From Sutcliffiella cohnii (GTDB lineage Bacteria; Bacillota; Bacilli; Bacillales; Bacillaceae_I), in NCBI RefSeq assembly GCF_002250055.1, contig NZ_CP018866.1, forward strand, positions 3,340,501 to 3,404,500: 64,000 nt of DNA, in the 5' to 3' direction. The first letter of the stretch is position 1. Every line of letters begins with the position of its first letter. A program made the translations under genes and the position numbers. This document shows, one piece after another, positions 46,118-54,346 of the stretch. The notes under the pieces were generated by a model. It was given only the letters and a program-made list of their open reading frames with translations, was not told the DNA's origin and did not search any database.

Positions 46118-47113
46118 TTATTTTTTTCTCTTTTCTGCTTGTATCCAGTCATTAATTTGTCCCATGATGTTCGACATTGCGTCTTTTTTCGAAAAACTAG
46201 GTAAATTAACAAGAAGCGCTTGTTTAGGTTGTTCTACATTTATTGCTTTCTTTTGAAGGATAAAGATACTTTTTGCATGCTTTGGACTTTTGAATAAGTT
46301 AAATGGAAGCTGTAACAATCCTTGAATGTACACATGATCTTTTAAATATACATGTAAGTTTTTTGACTCCTCACCTTCAAACATTGCATTTGGAACTAAG
46401 AAAAATAAGTACCCTCCAGGCTTCGTGTATTTAATGCTTTGTTCAATATATAAATGATGAGCATAGGAGTGACCTTCGTTTCGTTTTAGTTCAAAATTGC
46501 TCGCGTTTACATCATCTGGATAAAATCCGTAAGGAATATCAGATATAACAGTATCCACAGGCTCTATATATAAGTTTTGTAAGCTATCCTGTGTATAAAA
46601 TTCTATTGGATGTTGCTGTAAATTGGAGTTTTGATAGGCTAACTTAATTAGTAAATCATCGACATCTATTCCGTACGTAGTTAGTTTTTTGTCACTTAAT
46701 TGATTTAGTACGGCAGTTAATAAATTACCTGTTCCTACAGCTGGATCTAAAATAGAAATAGATGCGTTACTCTCATTAAATTTTGACACAAGGAAACCTA
46801 TAAAAAGAGAAATAGCATCAGGTGTCATTTGGTGATTAACTTGCGCACCTTCTTTCATTCCTTTCAATATTGCTAACTGAAATCCTTTACGTACTTCTTC
46901 TTTCGTTAATGATTGTAAGTTAATTTTATCGTATTCCTTTAATAGTCTTTTTTTCGTTAGTTCCGATAGTTCATCCTGTAATACATCTTGATGAAATAAG
47001 TTTTCAGCAGTTTCTGCTAACGCTTCTAAATATGTACAAGATAGCTCCTCCTGCAAAATAGAGCTTGTTGTATCAAATATCGTAAATGTTTCTTCTAATT
47101 TCGTTAAACTCAA
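46118..47113 (-). CDS. ytxK: Class I SAM-dependent methyltransferase YtxK
   Basis: 331 residues. The SAM-binding motif ILDPAVGTGNLLTAVL and the motif IV-like SDIPYGFYPDD resemble N6-adenine methyltransferases (NPPY type), with the first residue changed to Asp and the second to Ile. YtxK is predicted as an adenine-type methyltransferase with no known target. A TTG 9 nt after AAAGGAA is preferred; a GTG three codons upstream lies too near it. In B. subtilis ytxK also precedes ackA. Confidence 0.87.
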   Translation of the reverse strand: MSLTKLEETFTIFDTTSSILQEELSCTYLEALAETAENLFHQDVLQDELSELTKKRLLKEYDKINLQSLTKEEVRKGFQLAILKGMKEGAQVNHQMTPDAISLFIGFLVSKFNESNASISILDPAVGTGNLLTAVLNQLSDKKLTTYGIDVDDLLIKLAYQNSNLQQHPIEFYTQDSLQNLYIEPVDTVISDIPYGFYPDDVNASNFELKRNEGHSYAHHLYIEQSIKYTKPGGYLFFLVPNAMFEGEESKNLHVYLKDHVYIQGLLQLPFNLFKSPKHAKSIFILQKKAINVEQPKQALLVNLPSFSKKDAMSNIMGQINDWIQAEKRKK

Positions 47114-47199
47114 ATTTAACACTTCCTTTTATCTTTTAGCATCATTTATTTTATCGAATATATGACGAAAAACCAACTTTTTATCTATGTATGTAAGAA

Positions 47200-47320
47200 C
47201 AAAAGCGAAGGGGGCTCGTTCTAGCCCGACAAGTATAAGACAGGCGCTGCAGGTGGGCGCTTTTTGCCCACCGGAAGTGACTGGCTTATGTCTCAAGGGC
47301 CAAGCCGCCGGAGCTAGACG
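47200..47320 (+). repeat. Structured repeat, type A, divergent copy
   Basis: Same architecture as 15843-15966 (AAAGCGAAGGGGGCTCGTTC...GCCGGAGCTAGAC). The central hairpin keeps its GCTTTTT loop, but the stem changes from AGAAGGTC/GACCTTCT to GGTGGGC/GCCCACC (47252-47258 with 47266-47272). The next pair is ATAAG/CTTAT instead of ACAAG/CTTGT, again changed on both sides. Confidence 0.8.
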
Positions 47321-47373
47321 TAACGTAAGTAAAGTTAGAAGTTATCCACAAAATTTACACGGTTACGATAAAA

Positions 47374-47405
47374 AAGGATGACTAACAAAAACGCGAGTCA
47401 TCCTT
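47374..47405 (-). terminator. Intrinsic terminator, probably of tpx
   Basis: Minus-strand stem AAGGATGACT/AGTCATCCTT (arms 47396-47405 and 47374-47383) with T6. The gene reading into it is tpx, 224 bp away, with a repeat in between. Confidence 0.75.
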
Positions 47406-47430
47406 GAAGAAATACTATTATATAACGGGT

Positions 47431-47626
47431 AGCTCCAGTTTGTGTGGACCTGAGCGAGCCCCTTCCGCTTTTCTTTGTCCAGCTACGGCGCATTGGCCCT
47501 ATCAAACTTCCCAGTCCGTCCGTACGATAAGTCAATATCAGCTCTCTTTCGTTCGCTGTGTTTCCTTTATCTCCTACCGGCCTGGTCCAGTTTATACGGG
47601 CCAGGCCGATGCGCCTTCGCTTTTCT
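47431..47626 (-). repeat. Structured repeat, type B plus start of a second unit
   Basis: Reading from 47626 down: GAAAAGCGAAGGCGCAT...GGAGATAAAGGAAACAC...ATGCGCCGTAGCTGGACAAAG, then a further partial unit to 47431. The closing stem is GGCGCAT/ATGCGCC, compared with GGCGGCT/AGCCGCC in the 15.9-kb copy, so both sides changed together. It begins three bases from the tpx stop. Confidence 0.82.
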
Positions 47627-47628
47627 AA

Positions 47629-48126
47629 TTACTCTGCAGCTTTGATTGCTTCGATTGCTGCTTCGTAGTTAGGGTGGTTTGTTGCTTCGCTTACGTATTC
47701 AACGTACGTTACTTTGTCATTAGAATCTATTACAAATACTGCACGAGCTAGTAAACGAAGTTCTTTAATTAAAACGCCGTAAGCTTCTCCGAAAGATGCA
47801 TCACGGTGGTCGGATACTACTTCCACGTTCTCGATTCCGTTAGCTCCACACCAACGCTTTTGAGCAAATGGTAAATCCATACTTACTGTTAACACCTTTA
47901 CGTTTAAATTGCTAGCTTCTTCATTGAAACGACGAGTTTGTGCATCACAAACTCCAGTATCAATAGAAGGAACAACGCTGATAATGCGCTTTTGTCCTTT
48001 AGAATTATCTAATGTCACTTCTGATAAATCATTTGCTAAAACAGAGAAATTAGGAGCTTGATCCCCAACTTTAACTTCAGTTCCTAATAACGTAACTTGA
48101 TTACCTTTAAATGTAATATTTGCCAT
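47629..48126 (-). CDS. tpx: Thiol peroxidase
   Basis: 165 residues, atypical 2-Cys peroxiredoxin. Peroxidatic Cys60 lies in DTGVCDAQT and resolving Cys93 in RWCGANG. It reduces hydrogen peroxide and alkyl peroxides with thioredoxin. The last residues ([11 protein letters not shown]) are followed directly by a repeat element that separates the gene from its apparent terminator. Confidence 0.96.
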   Translation of the reverse strand: MANITFKGNQVTLLGTEVKVGDQAPNFSVLANDLSEVTLDNSKGQKRIISVVPSIDTGVCDAQTRRFNEEASNLNVKVLTVSMDLPFAQKRWCGANGIENVEVVSDHRDASFGEAYGVLIKELRLLARAVFVIDSNDKVTYVEYVSEATNHPNYEAAIEAIKAAE

Positions 48127-48232
48127 GAAAAATTCCTCCTTTAAGAAAAATATGTACAGTGTTAATGATAGCGTTCCACCTATGTTTTTGCAATAATTGT
48201 GAACTTTCGCGTTAAAAAATATTATACATAGA

Positions 48233-48261
48233 AAAAGTTAACTGGAATCCAGTTAACTTTT
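48233..48261 (-). terminator. Intrinsic terminator of ytfJ
   Basis: Perfect minus-strand stem AAAAGTTAACTGG/CCAGTTAACTTTT with a 3-nt loop, starting at the stop codon. Confidence 0.9.
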
Positions 48262-48748
48262 AAAATTCTAAATCCTGTTTCGGCTTAAATTGATTAGGAT
48301 TGTTTTGTTGAAATTGACCATTTTGTTGCTGGTTTTGTTGGTTTTTTTGCTTGTTATTATTCATCATTTGTTGTACTTTTTCTACCGCTTGTGGTGCTAA
48401 ATCTAAGATTTTCTCTAATAAATGTGTATTTTCATCTAAATGAAGCATTCTTACACCTGAAGAGCTAACAACTAGGAATGCAATAGGTGTAATAGAAACA
48501 CCACCACCACTACCTCCACCAAAAGGAAGTTGACTATTGTTTCCATCTTGTTTCTCTGGTCCAGACCCTTGTTGACTTTTAAATTCACTACCTCCAGCTG
48601 CAAAACCAAATCCTACTTTAGAAACAGTTAATATAACACTTCCATCAGGAGTTTCTACAGGATCTCCAATGATTGTATTTACATCAATCATATCCTTTAG
48701 ATTTTCCATTGCAGTTGTCATTAAACTTTTAATTGGATGTTCAGACAT
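48260..48748 (-). CDS. ytfJ: Spore protein YtfJ (GerW family)
   Basis: 162 residues. The GerW core (GDPVETPDGSVILTVSKVGFGFAAGGSEF in two parts, then GGGSGGGVSITPIAFLVVS) is followed by a Gln/Asn-rich tail. GerW proteins are SigF/SigG-expressed and needed for proper spore germination. It follows ytfI by 17 bp, so the two are co-transcribed. Strong AAAGGAGG upstream. Confidence 0.93.
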   Translation of the reverse strand: MSEHPIKSLMTTAMENLKDMIDVNTIIGDPVETPDGSVILTVSKVGFGFAAGGSEFKSQQGSGPEKQDGNNSQLPFGGGSGGGVSITPIAFLVVSSSGVRMLHLDENTHLLEKILDLAPQAVEKVQQMMNNNKQKNQQNQQQNGQFQQNNPNQFKPKQDLEF

Positions 48749-48765
48749 GTTGATCCTCCTTTAAT

Positions 48766-49464
48766 TTACATTGTTTGTTGTTCTTCTTTCTTAGAAAGCT
48801 TTGATAAAGGACGTGTTTTAAAGTTCGGCATGCCGCCCTTCCAGTATTTTACGATTCTTATGCCTGCCAGTATAGCATTCCCTACACGAAACCGAATCAT
48901 ACCCTTTAATAATGTTTGAGAAGTAAATTGTTGGAAATAAGGTGTTACCGTAATTATCGGAGTAGTTTGTAATATCATCTTGTTGCCAATAATGCCCACT
49001 ACGCCACCTTTAACACTCCAAATAGTTCCAACTAACATACCTGTATAAGCTGCATCTCCAACCCCAATATTGGTATGCCATTCAAAATGCTTTACTTCTA
49101 TTTTTGCCATAAACCTTCTAATTATTTCATGCATTCCAACAACATGACGAACAAGTTGATACGTATCCTCAATACTTTGCCATATTTCTTTTGGAGAAAA
49201 GCTCTTTTCTTTACTTTTTTGCTGAGCATCTCCCATTTTTGTTTTTTCTTGAACTACGACAGAACCAGTATCCTTCTCTAACTTAACTAGGGGGACATCT
49301 ACTGTATATCGTATTAGGCCAAAAAGCGCTCTAAATTTTATCGTTAATTGGTCATTATCTTGTTCGTGTTGAAAAAATATGTTAACGGTTATTTTCGTTA
49401 TGGTTAATAAAAAAATAAATAGGATAAGTATGACGAATAGGACTATAACAATCCACCACCACAT
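48766..49464 (-). CDS. ytfI: DUF2953 membrane protein YtfI
   Basis: 232 residues. An N-terminal helix (MWWWIVIVLFVILILFIFLL) is followed by a soluble domain with beta-like segments and a Lys-rich end. Family DUF2953; function unknown, associated with ytfJ and spores. The start at MWWW is set by AAGGGGTG 8 nt upstream. Confidence 0.85.
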   Translation of the reverse strand: MWWWIVIVLFVILILFIFLLTITKITVNIFFQHEQDNDQLTIKFRALFGLIRYTVDVPLVKLEKDTGSVVVQEKTKMGDAQQKSKEKSFSPKEIWQSIEDTYQLVRHVVGMHEIIRRFMAKIEVKHFEWHTNIGVGDAAYTGMLVGTIWSVKGGVVGIIGNKMILQTTPIITVTPYFQQFTSQTLLKGMIRFRVGNAILAGIRIVKYWKGGMPNFKTRPLSKLSKKEEQQTM

Positions 49465-49511
49465 AAAAGACACACCCCTTCCATTGTCCATTATTTCCCT
49501 GTTAAACAAAA

Positions 49512-49543
49512 ATAAACCTACTTCTGTAAAGAAGCAGGTTTAT
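49512..49543 (-). terminator. Intrinsic terminator of sppA-yteJ
   Basis: Minus-strand stem ATAAACCTGCTTC/GAAGTAGGTTTAT followed by T5, just past the yteJ stop. Confidence 0.85.
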
Positions 49544-49547
49544 ACTT

Positions 49548-50051
49548 TTATCTTTCATGTATGACTGTTGTTTCGCCAATAAAATCATGTATTCCTTGTT
49601 TTTTCCCGGTAAAAGCTACAACGGCATATAGAAGAGTAGTGAAAAAATTGAACGTAATAATAAATCTTCCTACTCCTTCACGAAATAACACGGACACCCA
49701 ACTTAAATTACTTTGTTTTAACGGAATTACTTTTAGGCCAAATATCATTTTACCAAGAGTTTGACTCCATACTTTCGTCATAACGATAAAATATCCATAC
49801 CAAATAATCGCTGTTGCAATTGAAGAAGGAGAGAACATAAAACTACTTGAAGTAGAAATGTCTAACATTTGAAAAATAGGATGAATAATAATTCTACCGA
49901 TACTTGCAATAATGATAAGATCGAAACTGTATGCCCAAAACCTCATCCAAAAGCCAGCATATCTAAAGTCCTTTTTCTCGTCATTTAATTGTCGTTCTTC
50001 TTCTAATAGCACATTCTTTTCGTCATCATTTATTTTTTGAAATTCACTCAC
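49548..50051 (-). CDS. yteJ: RDD family membrane protein YteJ
   Basis: 167 residues with three helices and the RDD signature: YAGFWMRFWAYSFDLIII (Arg and Asp in the first helix) and the WSQTLGKMIFGLKVI motif. Reported next to sppA in B. subtilis, where YteJ inhibits SppA-related protease activity together with SppI. GTG start after AGGAGGGG. It begins 12 bp after sppA. Confidence 0.88.
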   Translation of the reverse strand: MSEFQKINDDEKNVLLEEERQLNDEKKDFRYAGFWMRFWAYSFDLIIIASIGRIIIHPIFQMLDISTSSSFMFSPSSIATAIIWYGYFIVMTKVWSQTLGKMIFGLKVIPLKQSNLSWVSVLFREGVGRFIITFNFFTTLLYAVVAFTGKKQGIHDFIGETTVIHER

Positions 50052-50063
50052 TATATTCCCCTC

Positions 50064-51065
50064 CTACTCTGCATACAAATACATCAACCTTGGTGCATTA
50101 GGTTGAGAAAATAGTGTTGACAGCAACTGCATTTCGGCATTTTGCTGGAATAAAGAACTTGTTTTCATTAGAAATAATGAACCTAAGCCGATATTTTCTT
50201 GATATTGGACAACTTGGACATTACCTAGCTTATAATCATCTTTTAAAGCATCAAGAACATCGTCATAGTACCCTAATTCATCAACTAAATTTATATCTTT
50301 TGCTTGAACACCATCATAAATTCGTCCATCTGCTACTTGGCGCACTTCTGCTTCACTCATATTTCTTCCGTCTACAATAACATCAACGAATCGACTATAC
50401 ATGGAATCTACCATATCTTGTAATATGCTCCGTTCACTTTCGGTCATATCACGCGTTTGCGATAAAATATCTTTATATTCACCACTTTTTATCGTTTCAA
50501 ATTTTACTCCATATCTCTCTGCAAGCTCTCCAAAGTTTATCCCTTGCATAATAACACCAATTGAACCTGTTAATGTTTCCGGCGTTGCAAAAATTTTGTC
50601 TGCTGGCGCAGATATATAGTACCCTCCTGAAGCAGCCATTGATCCCATCGAAATATATATCGGTTTATCTGTTTCCTCTTTTATTTCTACTAATTTCCTA
50701 TGTATTTCAGCACTCTCATAAACTCCACCACCAGGAGTATTTACTTTTAATATAATACCTTTTACTCCATCATCTTCTTTCGCTTGATCTAACATTTTAA
50801 GAAATTTTCGATGTTGATAACCAGACGTCATAAATAAGGATTCTCCAGTATCCTGTATCACCCCATTTAGTTCCATTACTAACACTTTACGATTAATATT
50901 ACCGTTTTCTAACACCTTTTCCATAAATACTTCTTCTGTATTAAATAAATCAGTAGCTAACGCATTACTAAGCCCTTCTGATTTCGAAGTTGCCATAGAT
51001 GTAATAATGGATACAAAAAATAATAATCCTGCAATTCCTAAAGCTAACCATCGTTTTCCACTCAT
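50064..51065 (-). CDS. sppA: Signal peptide peptidase SppA
   Basis: 333 residues. N-terminal membrane helix (about 6-26), then the crotonase-like serine protease domain with catalytic Ser in SMGSMAASGGYYIS and the general-base Lys in IKSGEYKDILSQTRDMT. It degrades remnant signal peptides in the membrane and is tied to resistance to lantibiotics in Bacillus. It starts an operon with yteJ and is divergent from nadK2. Confidence 0.95.
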   Translation of the reverse strand: MSGKRWLALGIAGLLFFVSIITSMATSKSEGLSNALATDLFNTEEVFMEKVLENGNINRKVLVMELNGVIQDTGESLFMTSGYQHRKFLKMLDQAKEDDGVKGIILKVNTPGGGVYESAEIHRKLVEIKEETDKPIYISMGSMAASGGYYISAPADKIFATPETLTGSIGVIMQGINFGELAERYGVKFETIKSGEYKDILSQTRDMTESERSILQDMVDSMYSRFVDVIVDGRNMSEAEVRQVADGRIYDGVQAKDINLVDELGYYDDVLDALKDDYKLGNVQVVQYQENIGLGSLFLMKTSSLFQQNAEMQLLSTLFSQPNAPRLMYLYAE

Positions 51066-51210
51066 TTTACGTTCCTCCCCTTTTATTTTTGATTTTTTTC
51101 ATAAAGAAACAAATAAACCCACATTATAAAATTGTACTAAAAAGTTCGCAAAATTGGTAATAACATCTATGTTAAAGTTAAGATAAGTTTAAAAATAGGA
51201 GGTAATTCAC

Positions 51211-52011
51211 ATGCCAAATCGCCGCAACGTTTACTTTTTTTATAAACCAGAAGAAAAGTATGAACAAAAGGTCCAATCTATCTTTCAACTTGCCAAACAA
51301 TATGATTTTACAATCGTAAACGATTATCGTAAAGCGAATATTATCGTTGCAATAGGAGGAGACGGAACCTTCCTCCAAGCAGTACATAAAACAGGATTTA
51401 AAGATGACTGTTTATATGCTGGTATTGCCACAGGAGAAACTTTAAGCTTTTATTGTGATTTCCATATTGATGATACTGAAAAAATAGTAGAAGCAATTAC
51501 AAGTGAACAAATTGAAGTTAGAAGATATCCTTTTATTAATGTTACGATTGATGGTAATACAAAGTTTCAATGTTTGAATGAATGTACTGTACGGTCTGGT
51601 ATTATTAAAACTTTTGTTGTAGAAGTTTTTATAGATGACTTGCACTTTGAAACTTTCCGCGGCGACGGTATGATTGTATCCACTCCTACCGGAAGCACTG
51701 CCTACAATAAATCAGTTCGTGGTGCTGTCGTCGATCCTATGCTATCTAGTATACAAGTAAGTGAGCTTGCATCATTAAATAACAACCACTATCGAACTCT
51801 CGGCTCTCCATTCATCCTATCTGGTGAGCGAAAATTAACACTGGAAGTAGTTCAAGATGGAAACGATTACCCGGTCATCGGCTTAGATAATGAAGCATTA
51901 GGAATTAGAAACGTACAAAAGTTAGAAATCTCATTAAGTGATACAAAAATAAAAACAGTTAAATTAAAAGACAATTCTTTCTGGGAAAAAGTTAGAAGAA
52001 CATTTTTATAG
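51211..52011 (+). CDS. ppnKB: NAD kinase 2
   Basis: 266 residues. The GGDGT motif in IVAIGGDGTFLQAVH, the second ATP/NAD-NAD kinase motif FNECTVRSG and TPTGSTAYNKSVRGA are present. It phosphorylates NAD to NADP. The B. subtilis homologue is YtdI, next to sppA. AGGAGG precedes the ATG. The 90 bp after its stop hold nothing I recognise before a shared terminator. Confidence 0.93.
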   Translation: MPNRRNVYFFYKPEEKYEQKVQSIFQLAKQYDFTIVNDYRKANIIVAIGGDGTFLQAVHKTGFKDDCLYAGIATGETLSFYCDFHIDDTEKIVEAITSEQIEVRRYPFINVTIDGNTKFQCLNECTVRSGIIKTFVVEVFIDDLHFETFRGDGMIVSTPTGSTAYNKSVRGAVVDPMLSSIQVSELASLNNNHYRTLGSPFILSGERKLTLEVVQDGNDYPVIGLDNEALGIRNVQKLEISLSDTKIKTVKLKDNSFWEKVRRTFL

Positions 52012-52102
52012 AATTTAGTAGGCATTGATGCAAGTAGGTTTTTGCACGTAAGCAGATTATACTCATGATTACTTTACCGGTAACTCTCCATAAAACAAGT
52101 AC

Positions 52103-52127
52103 AAAAAGGAGCAAATTGCTCCTTTTT
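52103..52127. terminator. Bidirectional terminator between nadK2 and ytcJ
   Basis: Perfect stem AAAAAGGAGCAA/TTGCTCCTTTTT between convergent genes, overlapping the ytcJ stop. Confidence 0.9.
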
Positions 52128-53721
52128 ATGCTTCATACATCACTTCACCATTTACTACCGTTCTTTTCACTTTCACGTGAGGAATTTGATCCTCCTCTAC
52201 TTTAAAAAGGTCATCCTCTAACACTGTAAAATCCGCATAATAACCTGGGGCAATAAAACCTTGTACTTTTTCGTTTCCAACAGCTTGAGCGCTTCCTTTT
52301 GTAAACAAACTAATTGCTTCAAACATCGTTAACTTCTCATGTTCCCCATACACTTTCCCAGTTGGATCATTTTCTGCTTTTCTACTAACCGCTGCATATA
52401 TACCTAAAAGTGGATCGACAGGTTCAATTGGCGCATCTGAACCACCAGCACATATAAAACCTTCTTGTAGTAATGTTTTCCATGCATAGCTATATTCCAT
52501 TCTTTCTTCTCCAAGCCTCTCCAAGATCCAAGGAAAATCCGAAGCGACAAATCTCGGTTGAATGTCTAAAATAACTGGTAATAACTTTGCACGTTTAATT
52601 AACTCTTTCCTTAAAATTTGGGCGTGTATTAAACGGTCCTTTTCACCAACAGGCGCAGGAAACATACTTATAGCATCTAACGCATATTCAAAGGCTAAGT
52701 CGCCAATTGTATGAATTGCGATAGGCATATGATAATTTCTTGCCTTTTCTACTAGACGAAATAAATCTTCTTTCGAATGGATTGCAACACCGCTACTTTT
52801 AGGTGCATCCTTATATGGTTCACTCAATAATGCCGTTCTGCCACCTAATGCTCCATCTGCAAAGATTTTCATTGCACCAAACGTTATAAAAGCAGTGCTT
52901 TCTTTATATCGATAACCTTCTTGCTGCATATCATCGACAACCTCATGATGGACTAATAAGTTTACTCGATAATGTAGGCCATCTTGTTCGATGACTTGTT
53001 TAAACGTTTCATATGTATCGTGAAAGCTCCCATAATAGGCTAAGTCCTCACTATGACTGCCAACTAATCCTTTACTTAAGCAATCTTTAATGGATGTTTG
53101 TAAAGCTTTATATAAATATGTTTGGGTTGATTTTGGAATTATATTTTTAACTAATTCTTGCGCTTGATCTAGTAATAATCCAGTAGGCTCTCCATTTCCA
53201 TCTTTCACAATAACTCCACCTTCTGGATTTGGTGTATCTTTTGTAATATTCGCTAACGATAAAGCCTTGCTGTTAACTAATATTGCATGACGACAAATTC
53301 TTGATAAAACCATGGGATTTATTGGAGCAATTTCATCCAACTCGCCTCGATTAAATATTTTTCTATTTGTAAAATTGTTTTCATTCCAACCTTCCCCAAA
53401 TACCCAATCATTTGGAGAGGTTTTTTGCACTTTATATTTTAAAGCGCTCAACAGTTCTTCTGGCGATAAAAATGTCGATAAATCTAATCGTAATAATTTT
53501 TCACCATGGCCAATTAAATGCATATGGCTATCTGTGAACCCTGGAAACATTACTTCTCCTTGAAGATTTATCTTTTCATCAATTGTACTTGAATACTTTT
53601 TTATTAAATTGTTATAACTACCAACATCTTTAACAAAGCCATTTTCAACATATAACGCCTCCACTGTTTCCCCTTCATTTAACATTGTGTAAATTTTACC
53701 ACCGTACCAAATAGTTCCCAT
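52126..53721 (-). CDS. ytcJ: Amidohydrolase family protein YtcJ
   Basis: 531 residues. Amidohydrolase_3 architecture: N-terminal beta part (GTIWYGGKIYTM), metal motif DSHMHLIGHGEK, the YFDGALGG-like KIFADGALGGRTALL, AIHTIGDLAFEYALD, and C-terminal SDAPIEPVDPLLGIYAAV. It probably hydrolyses an amide or N-formyl-type bond; the substrate is unknown. The third in-frame ATG was chosen for its AAAAGGGAG 6 nt upstream. Confidence 0.88.
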   Translation of the reverse strand: MGTIWYGGKIYTMLNEGETVEALYVENGFVKDVGSYNNLIKKYSSTIDEKINLQGEVMFPGFTDSHMHLIGHGEKLLRLDLSTFLSPEELLSALKYKVQKTSPNDWVFGEGWNENNFTNRKIFNRGELDEIAPINPMVLSRICRHAILVNSKALSLANITKDTPNPEGGVIVKDGNGEPTGLLLDQAQELVKNIIPKSTQTYLYKALQTSIKDCLSKGLVGSHSEDLAYYGSFHDTYETFKQVIEQDGLHYRVNLLVHHEVVDDMQQEGYRYKESTAFITFGAMKIFADGALGGRTALLSEPYKDAPKSSGVAIHSKEDLFRLVEKARNYHMPIAIHTIGDLAFEYALDAISMFPAPVGEKDRLIHAQILRKELIKRAKLLPVILDIQPRFVASDFPWILERLGEERMEYSYAWKTLLQEGFICAGGSDAPIEPVDPLLGIYAAVSRKAENDPTGKVYGEHEKLTMFEAISLFTKGSAQAVGNEKVQGFIAPGYYADFTVLEDDLFKVEEDQIPHVKVKRTVVNGEVMYEA

Positions 53722-53813
53722 AGCCATCTCCCTTTTCATTACCTTTTCGATTCGCCTTATTTTTTATTTTATCAATTATCGCTTCCCTTTTTCTACTAAA
53801 TCTCAACAAAAAA

Positions 53814-53849
53814 CCCCTTACCTTTCACACATGCAGTGATGGTAAGGGA
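53814..53849 (-). terminator. Intrinsic terminator after the 33-residue gene
   Basis: Minus-strand stem TCCCTTACC/GGTAAGGGG with an 18-nt loop and T6, 8 bp past the small gene's stop. Confidence 0.78.
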
Positions 53850-53856
53850 TTATTCA

Positions 53857-53958
53857 TTATCCTTTTTGTTCATTAGATATTTTAGCGTGTTTCGGTTCGT
53901 TTCTACGTTTTCTTCCTTGTTTTTGCTGTTGCTTATGAACTTGATTTTGCTCTTTCAT
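53857..53958 (-). CDS. Very small basic protein (33 aa) downstream of sspA
   Basis: Reads MKEQNQVHKQQQKQGRKRRN to NEQKG: hydrophilic, basic and Gln-rich. GGGGGAA lies 7 nt before the ATG and a terminator follows, so the unit has the shape of a real gene. Such basic peptides resemble minor small acid-soluble spore proteins or other Bacillus microproteins, but I cannot assign it. It is 77 bp after the SASP gene, whose own terminator lies between. Confidence 0.55.
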   Translation of the reverse strand: MKEQNQVHKQQQKQGRKRRNEPKHAKISNEQKG

Positions 53959-54000
53959 TCTAAAGTTCCCCCATTTAATAAATATTTTTGAGCGAAACGA

Positions 54001-54022
54001 AAGGTGGGGTTTCCCCCACCTT
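54001..54022 (-). terminator. Intrinsic terminator of the SASP gene
   Basis: Minus-strand stem AAGGTGGGG/CCCCACCTT with a GAAA-type loop, 14 bp past the stop. Confidence 0.87.
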
Positions 54023-54035
54023 ATAGCCATTATTA

Positions 54036-54239
54036 TTAGAATGAACTTCCGCCTAATTGTTGTTCAGCCATTTGAACTAAACGTTTTGTAATTTCTCCAC
54101 CAACAGAACCGTTAGCGCGAGAAGTTGCATCAGGACCAAGTTGAACACCGAATTCAGAAGCGATTTCGTATTTCATTTGGTCAAGAGCTTGTTGTACACC
54201 AGGAACTAATAATTGGTTTGAATTGTTGTTGTTTGCCAT
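54036..54239 (-). CDS. sspA: Alpha/beta-type small acid-soluble spore protein
   Basis: 67 residues, the SASP length. The Gpr protease site EIASEFG (about 25-31) and the second conserved block [18 protein letters not shown] are present. These proteins coat spore DNA and protect it from UV and heat, then are degraded at germination. AAGGAGGTGATAAC precedes the ATG and a SigG-type promoter lies 24 bp upstream. The symbol sspA is by genomic position beside thiI; other alpha/beta paralogues would look alike. Confidence 0.93.
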   Translation of the reverse strand: MANNNNSNQLLVPGVQQALDQMKYEIASEFGVQLGPDATSRANGSVGGEITKRLVQMAEQQLGGSSF

Positions 54240-54262
54240 GTGTTATCACCTCCTTGTGAGTA

Positions 54263-54293
54263 TAGAATGTGTAAAAACACATGGCATCATTCC
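54263..54293 (-). promoter_or_regulatory. SigG-type forespore promoter of the SASP gene
   Basis: -35 GGAATG (54288-54293), 18 bp, -10 CATTCTA (54263-54269) on the minus strand. The -10 matches CATACTA at 6 of 7 and the -35 matches TGAATA at 4 of 6. Confidence 0.6.
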
Positions 54294-54346
54294 AACAATT
54301 CAGTGGTAATTGATTACAATTTTTACTTAAAATTCATGAACGTGAA

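Noticed and set aside
47342..47350. Perfect DnaA-box-like TTATCCACA near the 47-kb repeat, with a one-mismatch version at 43473-43481
   Set aside because: A single 9-mer is expected by chance about every other 64-kb window, and no cluster or origin features accompany it.
47187..47628. Two open frames (64 and 74 codons) on the plus strand
   Set aside because: Both are made of type A and type B repeat sequence read on one strand; no homology or ribosome binding site.
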